Assembly (NCBI GenBank): GCA_012295275.1
Contig: CM022671.1
Span: 22,072,822-22,134,821 of the forward strand
Length of the DNA: 62,000 nt
From: Chrysomallon squamiferum
Taxonomy: Eukaryota > Mollusca > Gastropoda > Neomphalida > Peltospiridae
Direction: 5' to 3'
Shown: positions 38,201 through 49,965 of the stretch, one piece after another
Position numbering within the stretch: the stretch's first letter is position 1
Layout: every line of letters begins with the position of its first letter
Position numbers and translations under genes: made by a program
Notes under the pieces: generated by a model
Databases searched by the model: none
The model's input: the letters and a program-made list of their open reading frames with translations, nothing else
What the model was told of the DNA's origin: nothing

Positions 38201-41200
38201 CAAAACAAAACAAAAATAATATTAATAATAACAATTGATAAATTGAGGCGAAAACAAAAATGGTAAAGAAAGTAATAATAATTAATCGTGTTACCACTTA
38301 TTGTAAATGTCACATTAACATAATGAAAGAATTTTTTTTTTTTTTTTTTTTTTAAATAACAAAAATAACGTTCTTTCTAGTTTTAACAACAACATCATCT
38401 AACAGCACTAGTCATAATTAGAAATGAGTAATTAATAATTAATGTATTCTTCACCTTATTTTCTTCAGTCTGTTTGTGAAGTGTACTGGAAACAACGACT
38501 TTGGAACGAAGCTGATCTATCAACTTCTGTTGCTCTGCCTCCAGGGCCTCCTTTGCCTTCAGCTGTTTCTGAAGATCCTCTTTCTCAGACTGCATGTCAA
38601 GAACTCCTATCTGTGTGTGTGGATAAACACAACAGAACATCAAATCAAGGCAGATAAAGAAATTCATCACAGATAAATAAGTAGAGTTCAAATTTTAAAG
38701 ACAAAATCAAAATATTAAAAATAGTAATAATAATTAAAAAAAATAACCCTTATTAGTCCATAACAGTTCGTATATGCTAGTAAACATTTCCAGAAATATT
38801 TAACTATTAAATTTATATTTTTTAATTAATTAAAAGATAATTATTATTAATTTTAGGTAAAAACAACAACAACAAAACAAACCACTTTAAAGTGAAAAAA
38901 AAGAAAAGAAACTCAACATTAAAATAATATCATCCTACAATTCCTGATAATAACCATACAAAAAATACAATGAACAAATTAAAGTTTTAGGTATCATTAA
39001 CGTGACTATTAGTCAAAAGGTAAACAACCACAATTATTTTGTGTTTAACTAAGGTTCTTTTATATCCATTTTTCTATTGTCAGACACTTACAAACAACAT
39101 CTGATCAGCTGCAAATAACTGGTTGAAATACTCAGAACAGATGTACAGAGGTAGGATCAAACCCACTATATCTCTATAAACAATATTCAATCTAATGATC
39201 GTTTTGGCACAAACCATGTAAAAATTGCTATTAAAATTCTTTATGTCTTACATTACTGAGCATCTTCTGCAGTTTCTCAATCTCTCTTTGGTATTTCTTC
39301 AGCATAGCCCTGTCAGACAAAACCTCATTCACTCGAGGCTTGTTCTTAACAGTTTTGGCTTGGTTAGCAAACTGAAATAAATCAAAACTGGTTTCTACAA
39401 ATAAGAATATGCGAATGTAGAATGCATAGCACAGTAAAATACAAAACAAGACACTGTCCAGGATTATAAAAAAAAATTAAAAAAAATAAGAAGAAGAAGA
39501 AGAAAAATAAATGAAAAAAATAAAAATAAAAAAAATATAAAAAAATTAAAAATAATAAAACAAAACCACAAAACAGTATGTCTTGTAGTTTTTTTTATTT
39601 ATTTATTTAATTTTTTGTAAGTAAAAGACAAGAAATTAAAATCAGAATAATAGATCCTAATTTTCTTTTACAATCTAAACAATTTTAAAGCATAACACAA
39701 AGAGAAACATGAACTAAGTTTAAAATTAATTTATTTTCAATGAAAGTTTCATTCTAAAATTGACTGTATAACCATTTTCTATTTTTATTTATTAGATTCT
39801 ATTGCTTTACACCAATGCAAAATAATATAAATTCTATAAAAATTACAACAAACTATCAGAAGTGCTCAGATAACACACCCTTAGTGTAGAGTGACTTTCT
39901 TCCACTGATGAAGGTGATATTGTACATATCATGACAGTCTTTGAATTTCCACCAAGAGCATTTTGTAGAATTCTTGTAAGCTTTGAGTCACGGTATCCTA
40001 CAAAGGTATTGCTGATGGAAAAAAATAATAAAATTAAATTAAATTAAATTAAATTAAATTAAAATTAAAAAAAATAAAGAAATAATTTTTTTTTTTTATA
40101 AATTAACGAAAGATTAAAAATAATAAATGTATAAACATACCCTTAGATATATTAATAATAAAAATAACAAAATGAATTTGCTAATGTAAAACATATATAA
40201 ATAGACAGATAAATAAAAAAATTGTAAAGTAATGGCAGAATTTTAATTTTTTAGTTTTTAAATATATGTACATATAAACACAACTCTTAGATATATTAAC
40301 ACAAACAAACAAAATGAATTTACAAATACCTCTGGCCCTCACTAAGTACTCTAATAACATTACTCAGTACAAGCAAACTCTTATTGATAGCACAGCCTTC
40401 TCGGAATCTGTCTCCTGTGTTTTCTGCTGCCTTTTCTGAACCAGCCAAATCAACAAAATTCTGTCGAATAACAAAACAGACTGTAGATATGTTGGAAATG
40501 TATTCATTAACTTAGTCAATCCTTTAGGGGACACGGTAGGTGAAAAATGACAAAGTTTGAACAAACAAAATTGTTTGTTTTTTTAGGTTTTGACACAACC
40601 GTTTAAAAAATTTACTTTTTCAGATAAGTGTTTCAGATTTTTTGCAAAAGGAAGTGCATTTAAACAGATTACATAATAATAATGCATAACATTACTCCTA
40701 TAACCATAATAAGTGGAAATATGATTTTAAAAACTTCCGTTTTTTTTTTTTGGTTCAGCTATCTTTTTTTGTACTAAACTAACATTTTTGGAAAGATGAT
40801 GAATGAAAACTATTTGTGCTAGAGTTTCCAGATTTGGAATATGCATATATATATATATTTTTTTTTTTTAAACACTACAAAATGACACAAAAAAAATCTT
40901 GGAAAAATTAATTGTTCTTTTCATATAACCTTTATACAACTTCCTGTTGTTTCAAGATAAAAATGAAAAACAAACTATTCTTTTGACAATATGTAAACAA
41001 AAACAAATGTTTTTTTGGTATTTTTTTCTACATGTGTGTCCCCTTTGGCCAGGCCAGCAAATGCAAATCCTATTTTACTCATAACTGTCTGTGGCTGCCA
41101 CTACAAGTCTGTTTTTGAATATTAATTTTCATAATTAAACCAGATTTTAGCCTAATGCAACTGATGCTGGTTAAATGTATTAAAGAAAATAATACATAAT

Positions 41201-44200
41201 TTACTGAATGTAAATAAAGTGAAAATATTTCAAAGAGAAATGAAACAATTAAATTGTTAAAATTAAAATTTAAGATTTAGCACTTAATATTCAGTAGAAA
41301 AAAAGACTGAGATAAATATAAATAATAAAAATAAACTTACAAGATGTGAAACTCGAACTGGGTCAACAGCATCAACATCATTTGTTATTCTACTTTCAAT
41401 TATCTGAAAAGAATTAACAGTTTGAAAAATATTAAATATAATATTTTATACAGCCAGTATATATAATTCAGTAAATATGTTCTTATGATAAATGAATTTA
41501 TGATGAGGTTAATTTGTATTACAATGGGGTTGGTAATATCTCAGTTCTGAATGTAAATAGGTAATAATAATAAATATTTATCACTTTGTCTTTTTCTAAA
41601 TTTGTTTTAAAAATCTAAAATGAAAGTATCACAACAAATATTAAATTTCTGATCTCAGAACAATTATCAGTTAACTTACTATTCTGAAAATGGAATGAGA
41701 ACGTGAACTTCTTTCATTCAGTTTAGTCTCAGCAAATTTTCTTTTTTCTGAAAGAAAATAGAAAAAGATGAATATTAACAAAACAAAACAATAATTAATT
41801 TACAATCATATGATATATATATATATAATGAAACAATGAAACCATCAAAAGGTTAGCTGATGTTCTTGATACATATATATGTTATACACAGGCTTGTTCT
41901 TTGTATTTTATTGAATTCCAAAATGACTAACAAACACATTCAAAGTAATTATAACTATTCAATCATTTTTGACATCACACCTTTAAAACTCAAAAAAAAA
42001 AAAATTCAAGATAAATAAATAAAAAGTAATAATAGTAATAGAATAGTACTGCTATTAAAAATGAACATTAAAGGCCACTTTAGAACTTACCATCCCCTAA
42101 TTTTATGATGTCCACAACTTCATGCATCATTTTCACATGCATCTCAGTTAGTCCAACCACAGAAATCAGTTTATCCTGAAAAAAGTTACCAGGAAAAGAA
42201 TACATTTAACCACATACAAATTATTATTTTTGTGCATGATTATTCACTAAAAATTAATTAAGAAATCGGTATCTTTAAACATTGAACATTTTTGTAATTC
42301 ACAAGTAACTCTGGTTTAGGTTTCAAGGCAAAATATAATTAATAGAAGGCTATTTCTTGGTTTCATAAAAAACCTGACAGGGAAAACTGACAAATTCTGC
42401 TGAATAATATCTCCACTGTATATCTTGGAAAACCATTTTAATGAAATCATACTGATCTTGGCTTATTATTCAGTAATTGAAAACGTTCTCTAGTGTTATG
42501 TTAAACTTCTATTCTAGGCAAATGATGAGGAATGACTGAGGTGGGAACATCATGTTCACTCACTGGATCCTCTTGCAGTTTTAAATATGCCTCTTCGTTC
42601 ACAGGGGTCAGCAAATCAATGATCTTCTCATTGTAAATTTCCATGTACGATATTCTCAGAAGAAATTCTCTCTCAGGACACTGAAAAATTAACGTAACTT
42701 TGTTTAGAATTTAATCAAAGAAATAACTCAAATGATTACTTTATATAAAATTGCTTCAAGAGTCTTCTGTCTGGGAATGTTTCATGTATGCACATCATAA
42801 ATCTAACAGAGAAATGAGACTAAAATAGAAAACCTAATGAGTTTAATGTAATAGACACTTAATAGATCCTGTATGTTCATTAAAAATAATTTTATAGCTC
42901 TTTATAAAAATATACAAACCTGATCTATGTATCGAAAAATACTGTTCATTGCCAACCCCAAAATACCAGTGTGCATCTTGTTTCCTGATATTGTGTATGT
43001 TTTTCCCGATCCAGACTGCCCATAAGCAAAAACAGTACCTAAAAAAGAGAAAAGGTGAAAACATTTATTTCTGCTTTGTGTCCTTTAGTAAGCATTAAAT
43101 TAAGAAATTAATTTTATATCAAATTTAATAAAATATTGCTAAATTTAAGTTTTCTGAAAATGAAATCTTTATTGTTCAAAAAAAGGTTTATATAATATAA
43201 ATTTTAATACTACTTCACTCCCTTAAATTTTATAATATTAAAAATTAATATCTGTGGATGTTTTTATTAAAAAAAATAGTGTTTTGCCATGTCATATTTT
43301 AAAGAAAACTTACCATTGAATCCTTCCATTGCTCCTTTAACAATCGGTTCACAAACTTCTTCATGGATATCAAAGTTACTATCATCAGTATCAAAAACAC
43401 GATCTGAAAATTAAATTACAATTTACACTCAAATGTTTTTCAAAATTAAACATTATAAAATATTTGATAAAACTTGCAGCTACTTTCTCAAAACCTTCAG
43501 TTGTTAATTTAGTGATTTAAATCTTGAAAAGTTAGTGATTTAAATCTTATTACGATAATAGCTTAAAAATATCATTCCAAAGCTAAATGATAAGACCAAG
43601 TAAGCAGATTATCAGTGTTTAATTTTTAATTAATTTTTTAAAAATTAGCTAATTAATTCTGAACTTTTAATGCTTTTCAGTATAATTGGTGAATATTTAT
43701 ACATGTATACACGAACAAAACTAAGTGAGTGAGTCTTATGTATATGTAGGTAGATTATAAAACTTTTAAATAACAGAAAATAATCAAAATTAAAATGAAA
43801 TGTAAACTACTCAAACCCCTTGATCAATATCTGAGCAATCAGGAAGAACTCACCAAAATGATATGCAGTTCCTGCACTATCTGGATCACAGCAAACTACA
43901 GAATTCTGAACTACTTTCCAAGCTAACAACTTAGAACTTTCAATCTCTCTGCAAATTTTGAAAATGGTGTAATAAATTAAATATATAATTTATAAAGCAA
44001 TATTGAGTAGAAGAACAATTAAAATAATAAATTTGTTGATAAATTTTGGATAACATTATTATTATTATATCATTACTCTTATTATTATTTTTTTTATTAT
44101 TAAAATACAAAATTTAAGAAATTTTAGCAATAGGTTTTAATTTATAACATGAACAAACAAACAAAAAAAAAAAAAAAAAAAAAAAACGACAAAAACAAAT

Positions 44201-44322
44201 TGGGTCAGTCACACGAAGCGGACTGCAAATTATGTTAATATTTATCTTAATGACACAAAAATAACTTACTTTTGTAGAAGAGGCCGAAGCCTTACAGCTA
44301 CTTTTATGCTATCACCGTCCAT
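15191..44322 (-). CDS. CENPE: CENP-E, kinesin-7 kinetochore motor; 57 coding exons, about 2,374 residues
   Basis: CENP-E is a plus-end-directed kinetochore motor that moves misaligned chromosomes to the spindle equator. Seen: the motor domain has P-loop GQSGSGKT (86-93), switch I NERSSRSH (197-204) and switch II DLAGSE (234-239). It is followed by the neck, RRRYSW (412-417), about 1,600 residues of coiled coil, and a C terminus ending CKTQ. Vertebrate CENP-E is farnesylated on the same CKTQ box, which with motor similarity fixes the identity. Length is close to the 2,701 residues of human CENP-E. Exon lengths sum to 7,125 nt including stop. The start at 44322 precedes the conserved strand VAVRLRPL directly. 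An upstream donor (CTGTCAG|GTAAAT, exon end 44554) and an acceptor at 44342-44343 suggest a non-coding first exon. Odd: a one-base insertion near 29452 and a one-base deletion near 24876 break the frame. Exon coordinates are in the sub-entries. Confidence 0.95.
15342..15505. repeat. (AAT/AAC)n(GAT)n(AAT)n microsatellite in the last CENP-E intron
   Basis: A pure GAT run (about 15425-15486) is flanked by AAT and AAC triplets. It starts only about 12 bp upstream (gene orientation) of the exon 57 acceptor. Confidence 0.95.
16680..16910. repeat. Low-complexity AAACT/AAAAT block in a CENP-E intron
   Basis: AAACT-type pentanucleotides grade into AAAAT, AAAT and poly-A runs, within the intron between exons 54 and 55. 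Confidence 0.9.
21731..22498. repeat. 384-bp tandem duplication in a CENP-E intron that copied an exon end
   Basis: Copy A is 21731-22114 and copy B 22115-22498, about 98% identical by eye. The unit starts at the acceptor of exon 45 and ends in the last 16-17 bases of exon 44 with its donor. Copy A therefore carries a stranded fragment of exon 44 with donor (near 22097-22118) inside the intron. Confidence 0.92.
22785..22896. repeat. (TAG)n trinucleotide repeat
   Basis: Interrupted TAG/TAA triplets in the intron between exons 43 and 44. Confidence 0.95.
23517..27468 (-). other. CENPE: CENP-E exons 35-42: tandem duplication of a four-exon cassette (residues 1528-1861)
   Basis: First copy: 27468-27343, 27246-27124, 26661-26536, 25940-25815. 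Second copy: 25452-25327, 24933-24812, 24285-24160, 23642-23517. Members pair one to one: [20 protein letters not shown] in 35/39, [13 protein letters not shown] in 36/40, [11 protein letters not shown] and NQVESDAKQ in 37/41, and FSEEExQIQ in 38/42. Copies are about 2.0 kb apart, and intron sequence beside exons 36 and 40 still aligns, so the event is fairly recent. Exon 40 is 122 nt where exon 36 is 123: a missing base near 24876 brings a TGA into frame. Because exon 40 has phase-0 borders, skipping it would restore the frame. Confidence 0.9.
27774..29114 (-). other. CENPE: CENP-E exons 31-34: duplicated two-exon cassette (residues 1362-1527)
   Basis: Exons: 29114-28989 (126 nt), 28614-28492 (123), 28365-28240 (126) and 27896-27774 (123). 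Exons 31 and 33 are close paralogues (shared AMESKM, ELNKE and CEKDE). Exons 32 and 34 are nearly identical (shared ECIEKLR and [10 protein letters not shown]). The pair 31-32 has therefore been duplicated in tandem as 33-34. All phase 0, all coiled coil. Confidence 0.9.
29245..30139 (-). other. CENPE: CENP-E exon 30: giant exon with 18 tandem 14-residue TQT units
   Basis: Seen: an 895-nt exon, about seven times its neighbours. It starts like a normal stalk exon ([19 protein letters not shown]), has a Ser/Thr/Pro linker, then 18 contiguous units of 14 residues from 30010 to 29254. The consensus is [14 protein letters not shown]. Eleven units keep TQT, two keep IQT or AQT, four are degenerate (IQS, TQA, VHT, and one with none), and unit 14 is interrupted by an extra base near 29452. 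Without that base the exon is 894 nt (298 codons, phase 0), like its neighbours. Known: LC8 dynein light chains bind short strands with a TQT core, often in tandem, as in Nup159, ASCIZ and Chica. Inferred: an LC8-binding array. Conservation of protein and DNA among central units suggests recent expansion, while the end units are older and diverged. Confidence 0.9.
29254..30010 (-). repeat. 42-bp coding minisatellite, 18 units
   Basis: Tandem 42-bp units encode the 14-residue TQT repeat of CENP-E. Units 5-15 are nearly identical at DNA level; the outer ones (1-4 and 16-18) are diverged. The length 18 x 42 + 1 = 757 bp includes the extra base in unit 14. Confidence 0.95.
30320..30470. repeat. 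Poly-A/AAT/AAAT tract
   Basis: About 150 bp of nearly pure A with T interruptions, in the intron just upstream (gene orientation) of the TQT exon. Confidence 0.95.
31472..31534. repeat. (GT)n(GA)n compound microsatellite
   Basis: A GT run with one CGCG interruption changes into a GA run; lies in a CENP-E intron. Confidence 0.95.
32082..32204. repeat. GAT/GGCTAT/ATT compound repeat
   Basis: GAT and AAT triplets, then a GGCTAT hexanucleotide run, then a pure TTA run; CENP-E intron. Confidence 0.95.
36884..38610 (-). other. CENPE: CENP-E exons 12-15: neck coiled coil and phospho-regulatory region (residues 359-532)
   Basis: Exons: 38610-38455, 38039-37991, 37577-37331 and 36953-36884. Exon 12 is coiled coil. 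The short exon 13 encodes VRRRYSWAG at 411-419, aligned with the vertebrate KRRVTW motif, where Aurora kinase phosphorylation and PP1 docking regulate CENP-E. Here the RVxF valine is replaced by Tyr, and Ser stands for Thr. Exon 14 is acidic and Ser/Asn-rich, probably disordered, and ends with KGVRWSVP (494-501), which fits the PP1 pattern [RK]x[VI]x[FW]. For exon 15, of two possible acceptors only TTGTTAG|TAAATTC (start 36953) keeps the frame, and it has the better pyrimidine tract. Confidence 0.88.
39252..44322 (-). other. CENPE: CENP-E exons 1-11: kinesin motor domain and neck start (residues 1-358)
   Basis: Exons on the minus strand: 44322-44270, 43948-43854, 43403-43314, 43038-42920, 42680-42564, 42175-42091, 41747-41680, 41403-41341, 40460-40330, 40011-39879 and 39371-39252. 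All have GT-AG borders and matching phases. Exon 4 carries P-loop GQSGSGKT, exon 7 switch I, and exon 9 switch II with [10 protein letters not shown], typical of CENP-E. Exon 10 has [16 protein letters not shown], the helix alpha4-alpha5 region that contacts the microtubule. Exon 11 holds the end of the motor and the neck linker (KNKPRVNEV). All ATPase residues I can check are present, so the motor should be active. Confidence 0.95.
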
Positions 44323-44553
44323 GGTGCCGATCCTCAATTACCTGAAATAGTGAAACGTTAATACATTACACAGCATTAATACTACCAGTAACTAGTATTA
44401 ATACAAGTTCAAGTTGTATGATTATTAATATTTATATTAGTATTATTATCATTATGACAATAATCTACAAAATCTTTAACAAAAAAGAACGTAAATTGAT
44501 CTTCTTCTTGTTCGTTGAACAGTATCGTCAGTGATCTTACGCTTTTTATTTAC

Positions 44554-44644
44554 CTGACAGTTCAGACTTAGTGAGCATTTGTCTTTTGAAAAAAAGTAGT
44601 CTGTTCAAAATTACCACTTGTTTTGTTGTCTGATACTTGATTGG
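44554..44644 (-). promoter_or_regulatory. CENP-E core promoter with CCAAT box and CHR-like element
   Basis: In gene orientation a CCAAT box (44644-44640, context GGCCAATCA) is followed 30 bp further on by TTTGAA (44609-44604), the cell-cycle genes homology region. A presumed non-coding first exon then ends at donor CAG|GTAAAT (44554). CCAAT (NF-Y) plus CHR (MuvB/DREAM) is the usual layout of G2/M genes, which suits CENP-E. TTTGAA alone is a common word in AT-rich DNA; the support is position and spacing. Confidence 0.5.
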
Positions 44645-46441
<1,797 letters not shown>

Positions 46442-48220
46442 ATGATGTCCAGGCTCGTCAGTCTAATGTCTCGAACAGCATTTTTTCACAAGCCATTCCA
46501 TCGTGTCGCTTTGTCTACAACATCAGCAGCAAGAAATGACAATAAAGTTAAGGCTGTTATTTTTGACATGGGGGGTGTGGTCATTCCAAATCCTGGACTT
46601 ATTTTCAAAGGCAAGTTCATCATTTGATTTTTTAAAAATAAAGTAATATTATTTTCATGAATGTCCCCTTCTAATGTCCTCAACATTTAATTTCTTTCCA
46701 CACTCAAGTATCCTCTGAATAATTATCCTTGTTAATTATGTCATCTTGACATGTTAAAGTATTAATTGTTGTGAAATCATAATATATTTATATATGCATG
46801 CACACATCCCACACACACACACATAACATTTTCATACTCAAACATACTTGGACACATATCTATGTGTAAACGAGTAACAAGCAGACACATTCATATCATA
46901 CAAAAACTTTTAAATATACAAAGAGCCTTAACATGCATGAATCTGAAAAACACAATCACACACCCATGTCACATAAACAAAAAACACATCGCACACTCAC
47001 AAGATAACATAAAATAGAGATTTGTCCTTCTTCAGAGTTTGAAACTGCAAGAAACTTGCCAACAGGAACCATTAAGAACATAATTTTAAGTGAAGGAGAA
47101 CATGGAGCATGGAACAAGTTGGAAACTGGAAAACTGACACTGTCAGAATTTGCTTCTGAGTTCAGTGCAGAGTGCTCTGCTAAGGTTTTTGTTGTTTGTT
47201 GTTTATAAGTAATTTAAAGACATAATTATTGTATCAGTTTAATTATATTTAAAAAAATTAAGAATGTTAAAAAAGAAAAAAGGAACACAAAATTGACTAT
47301 TAAACTAATGAAAATAACAAACAAAAATAACAAATAGTAAAAGAACAACAAAACAGTCTAAAGAACAAAATAAGTTACGAAACCAGCAACTAAAAAATAA
47401 ACCAAACAAAAATATTAGTAGGATTTTATTATTATTATTATTATTTTCTCCCATACATATAATTTTATATCAACTTGCTTTACATCAGTTTTTATAACAC
47501 TCAAGTTTTAAAATTCATGTGTTGGTAATTATTATTGTTTTTATATATTACATCATCCACATCATATAGAAACAGGTTTTGTTTCTAACCCCTGTTTTCT
47601 ATAACTAAATTTTATTATGCCTTTTTCTGCATAATTATTAATGTCTGTATTTTCCCTTTTGCAGATTGGTTACAAAGTTGACATGACAGATCTAGTGAAA
47701 CACCTTGGCAACCAATCAGTGCAGCCGTACCAGCAGGTTATTGAAGCCATTCGATGTATCAAAGCTGAGGGATACGCGACAGCTCTTCTGACTAACAACT
47801 GGTTTATTAAGGGTGAAGAAACTCTGCTGCCAGTGGAAAAATCAATCTTCAATGTGGTAAAAACTGTAACATTTTCTTCTTTTCTTCTTTACTATCTATG
47901 GTTGTATTTGAGTGGGTTTTTAAAAAAAAAAAAAAATGTATTTATAATGTTAATTACATTATATAATTATATATATTTTGAGTGATGGCCTGTATTTTTT
48001 TAATATACAAAACTTTGTATAATATTTATTTAAAAAAAACTATATATAAAAAAACAACTGATCTGCTGCTTTTTATCAAAGGATCATTTTTGGTAATTTT
48101 GTGATTTAAACGTTGTGAAATAAATTTATTTATTATTATCAAATTATCTTGAATCTAAAAAGTTAACATTTTTAATAGTTTATAAGTTTGTTTAGTAGTT
48201 TTTAGTTAATAAATACCAAA

Positions 48221-48254
<34 letters not shown>

Positions 48255-48355
48255 GCAAGTTATAATTGTTTTAAAAATGTAGATAGTAATAATAAAAACT
48301 AACATTTTAAAAATATATTAATAATAATAAAAACAAGCAATAATTTAAAAAGATG

Positions 48356-48397
<42 letters not shown>

Positions 48398-49931
48398 GTG
48401 CATTTATTAATGACTGATATTTATATCAGATAGTTCAGTCATGTATTGAGGGTGTAAGAAAGCCAGACCCTAAAATCTATGAAACATGCCTTGACAGACT
48501 AAAGGTGAATGCTTCAGAATCCATCTTTCTGGACGATATGGGCAGGAATTTGAAAACAGCTCAGAATATGGGCATGAAGACTGTTAAGGTATAATTATAA
48601 ATATTACTATTCATGTACACTGAACGTTAATACATAATTGTATCTATATTTCCAGCCACTATTTTGAACACACTAAATAGTGTTTATAAATCTTGTCTTT
48701 GGAATAAACATGTTCTAAATCCTAAATTAAACAGTAAAAAGCATATAAAATCAATAATTTCTTTATAACAATTTTTTTATTAAAAAACAAATATAGATAT
48801 ACAGAGGTGATTGCTGTATTTAATTAACTGTCTGTAGAAACCTGTTGTTATCCTAAGAACCCTGCAGATTTAACTTTTTAAGATTAATAATAGATTTGTT
48901 ATTAAGCATCAACTTTATGAAATGCATATTCTTCGATACTTGTTTAGGTGGAATCTCCTGAACAGCTGATAAAAGATTTGGAGAGTCAACTAGGAATTGG
49001 TCTAAGAGGATTTGTAATGGATACCAGAGCAGTCCCAAAACATCTAGCTCTTCCATTAGATAAACTCACTTCATACTTGAACTGGGAACTCAATATATAT
49101 TCCCCAGGTATAAATTATATAACTGTTTGGAACTAAACATATAAAATATTTTTTTGTTTCATAAGATTTTTATATTTAAAAAAAAAAAATCTAAAAATGA
49201 TGTTATAATAATTTCTGAACTGACTTGATATTAATTCTACAGAAACCATATTCAGAAATTTCCATCCATTTTGATCAATTTTATATACAATATTTATTAC
49301 TTCAGGTTACATTTTTAACAACTATATTTTTCTTATAAATTGAATACATTGTAATTGATTTTTCAAAGATTTAATTAATAATCAGCAGTCAATGTAAAAT
49401 GTGATTATTTTACAGAGCCACCTGTTGTCCGATCTTTTGAACATGGTCAGTCAAATCCGACCTATTTCATCCAGTATGCTGGTAAAAAGCTAGTCCTCAG
49501 AAAGAAACCTGTAAGTTGTCTATTACAACTAATGTAACATTGTGTCCTCAAGAAGTGTTGTTGATAGCTTTAAGTAAATGCTGAATATTTTCTGAAAACC
49601 TTAATGAAGGTGGCTTTAAACTCAAAGACTTTTGCTAAATTTATCCCACAGTCAGTAACGGAACCAAAAATTGTCATAGAATCACAAAAACTTACAAGTT
49701 TTAAAAACAAGTTTAATCTAAGGAATCTTGATTCGGTGATCAATCCCTGATTAGCTTGACTTAGATAATCTTTTTGGTATTCTGTAGCTGTTAATGCTTA
49801 AAGAGAGAACATTAAGATTCTTCATAGTAATCAATTAATGATTTGAGTTAGCTAATGATAAATATACTAATAATAATGATGGTGGTGATGATGATGATAA
49901 TAAAATAAACAAATTTAAACTTGAGAAATTA

Positions 49932-49965
<34 letters not shown>

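Larger units (their letters stand above)
46442..49107 (+). other. ACAD10: ACAD10 exons 1-5: presequence and HAD-like domain (residues 1-276)
   Basis: Exons: 46442-46610, 47036-47184, 47665-47856, 48430-48588 and 48948-49107. HAD motif I is DMGGVV (42-47). The nucleophile Asp42 is present, but the usual second Asp two residues later is Gly. Motif II is LLTNN (147-151), motif III Lys181 in RKPDP, and motif IV DD (205-206). The donor of exon 1 is AAAG|GCAAGT; using the nearby GT instead would create a stop, so the GC donor is required. The fold matches the epoxide-hydrolase-N-terminal-like HAD subfamily. Confidence 0.92.

Noticed and set aside
15191-44322. CENP-E as a pseudogene because of two frame breaks
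   Set aside because: All 57 exons keep splice sites and coding phase, and motor residues and the CaaX box are intact; the two indels sit in a tandem repeat and next to a homopolymer. Not fully excluded.
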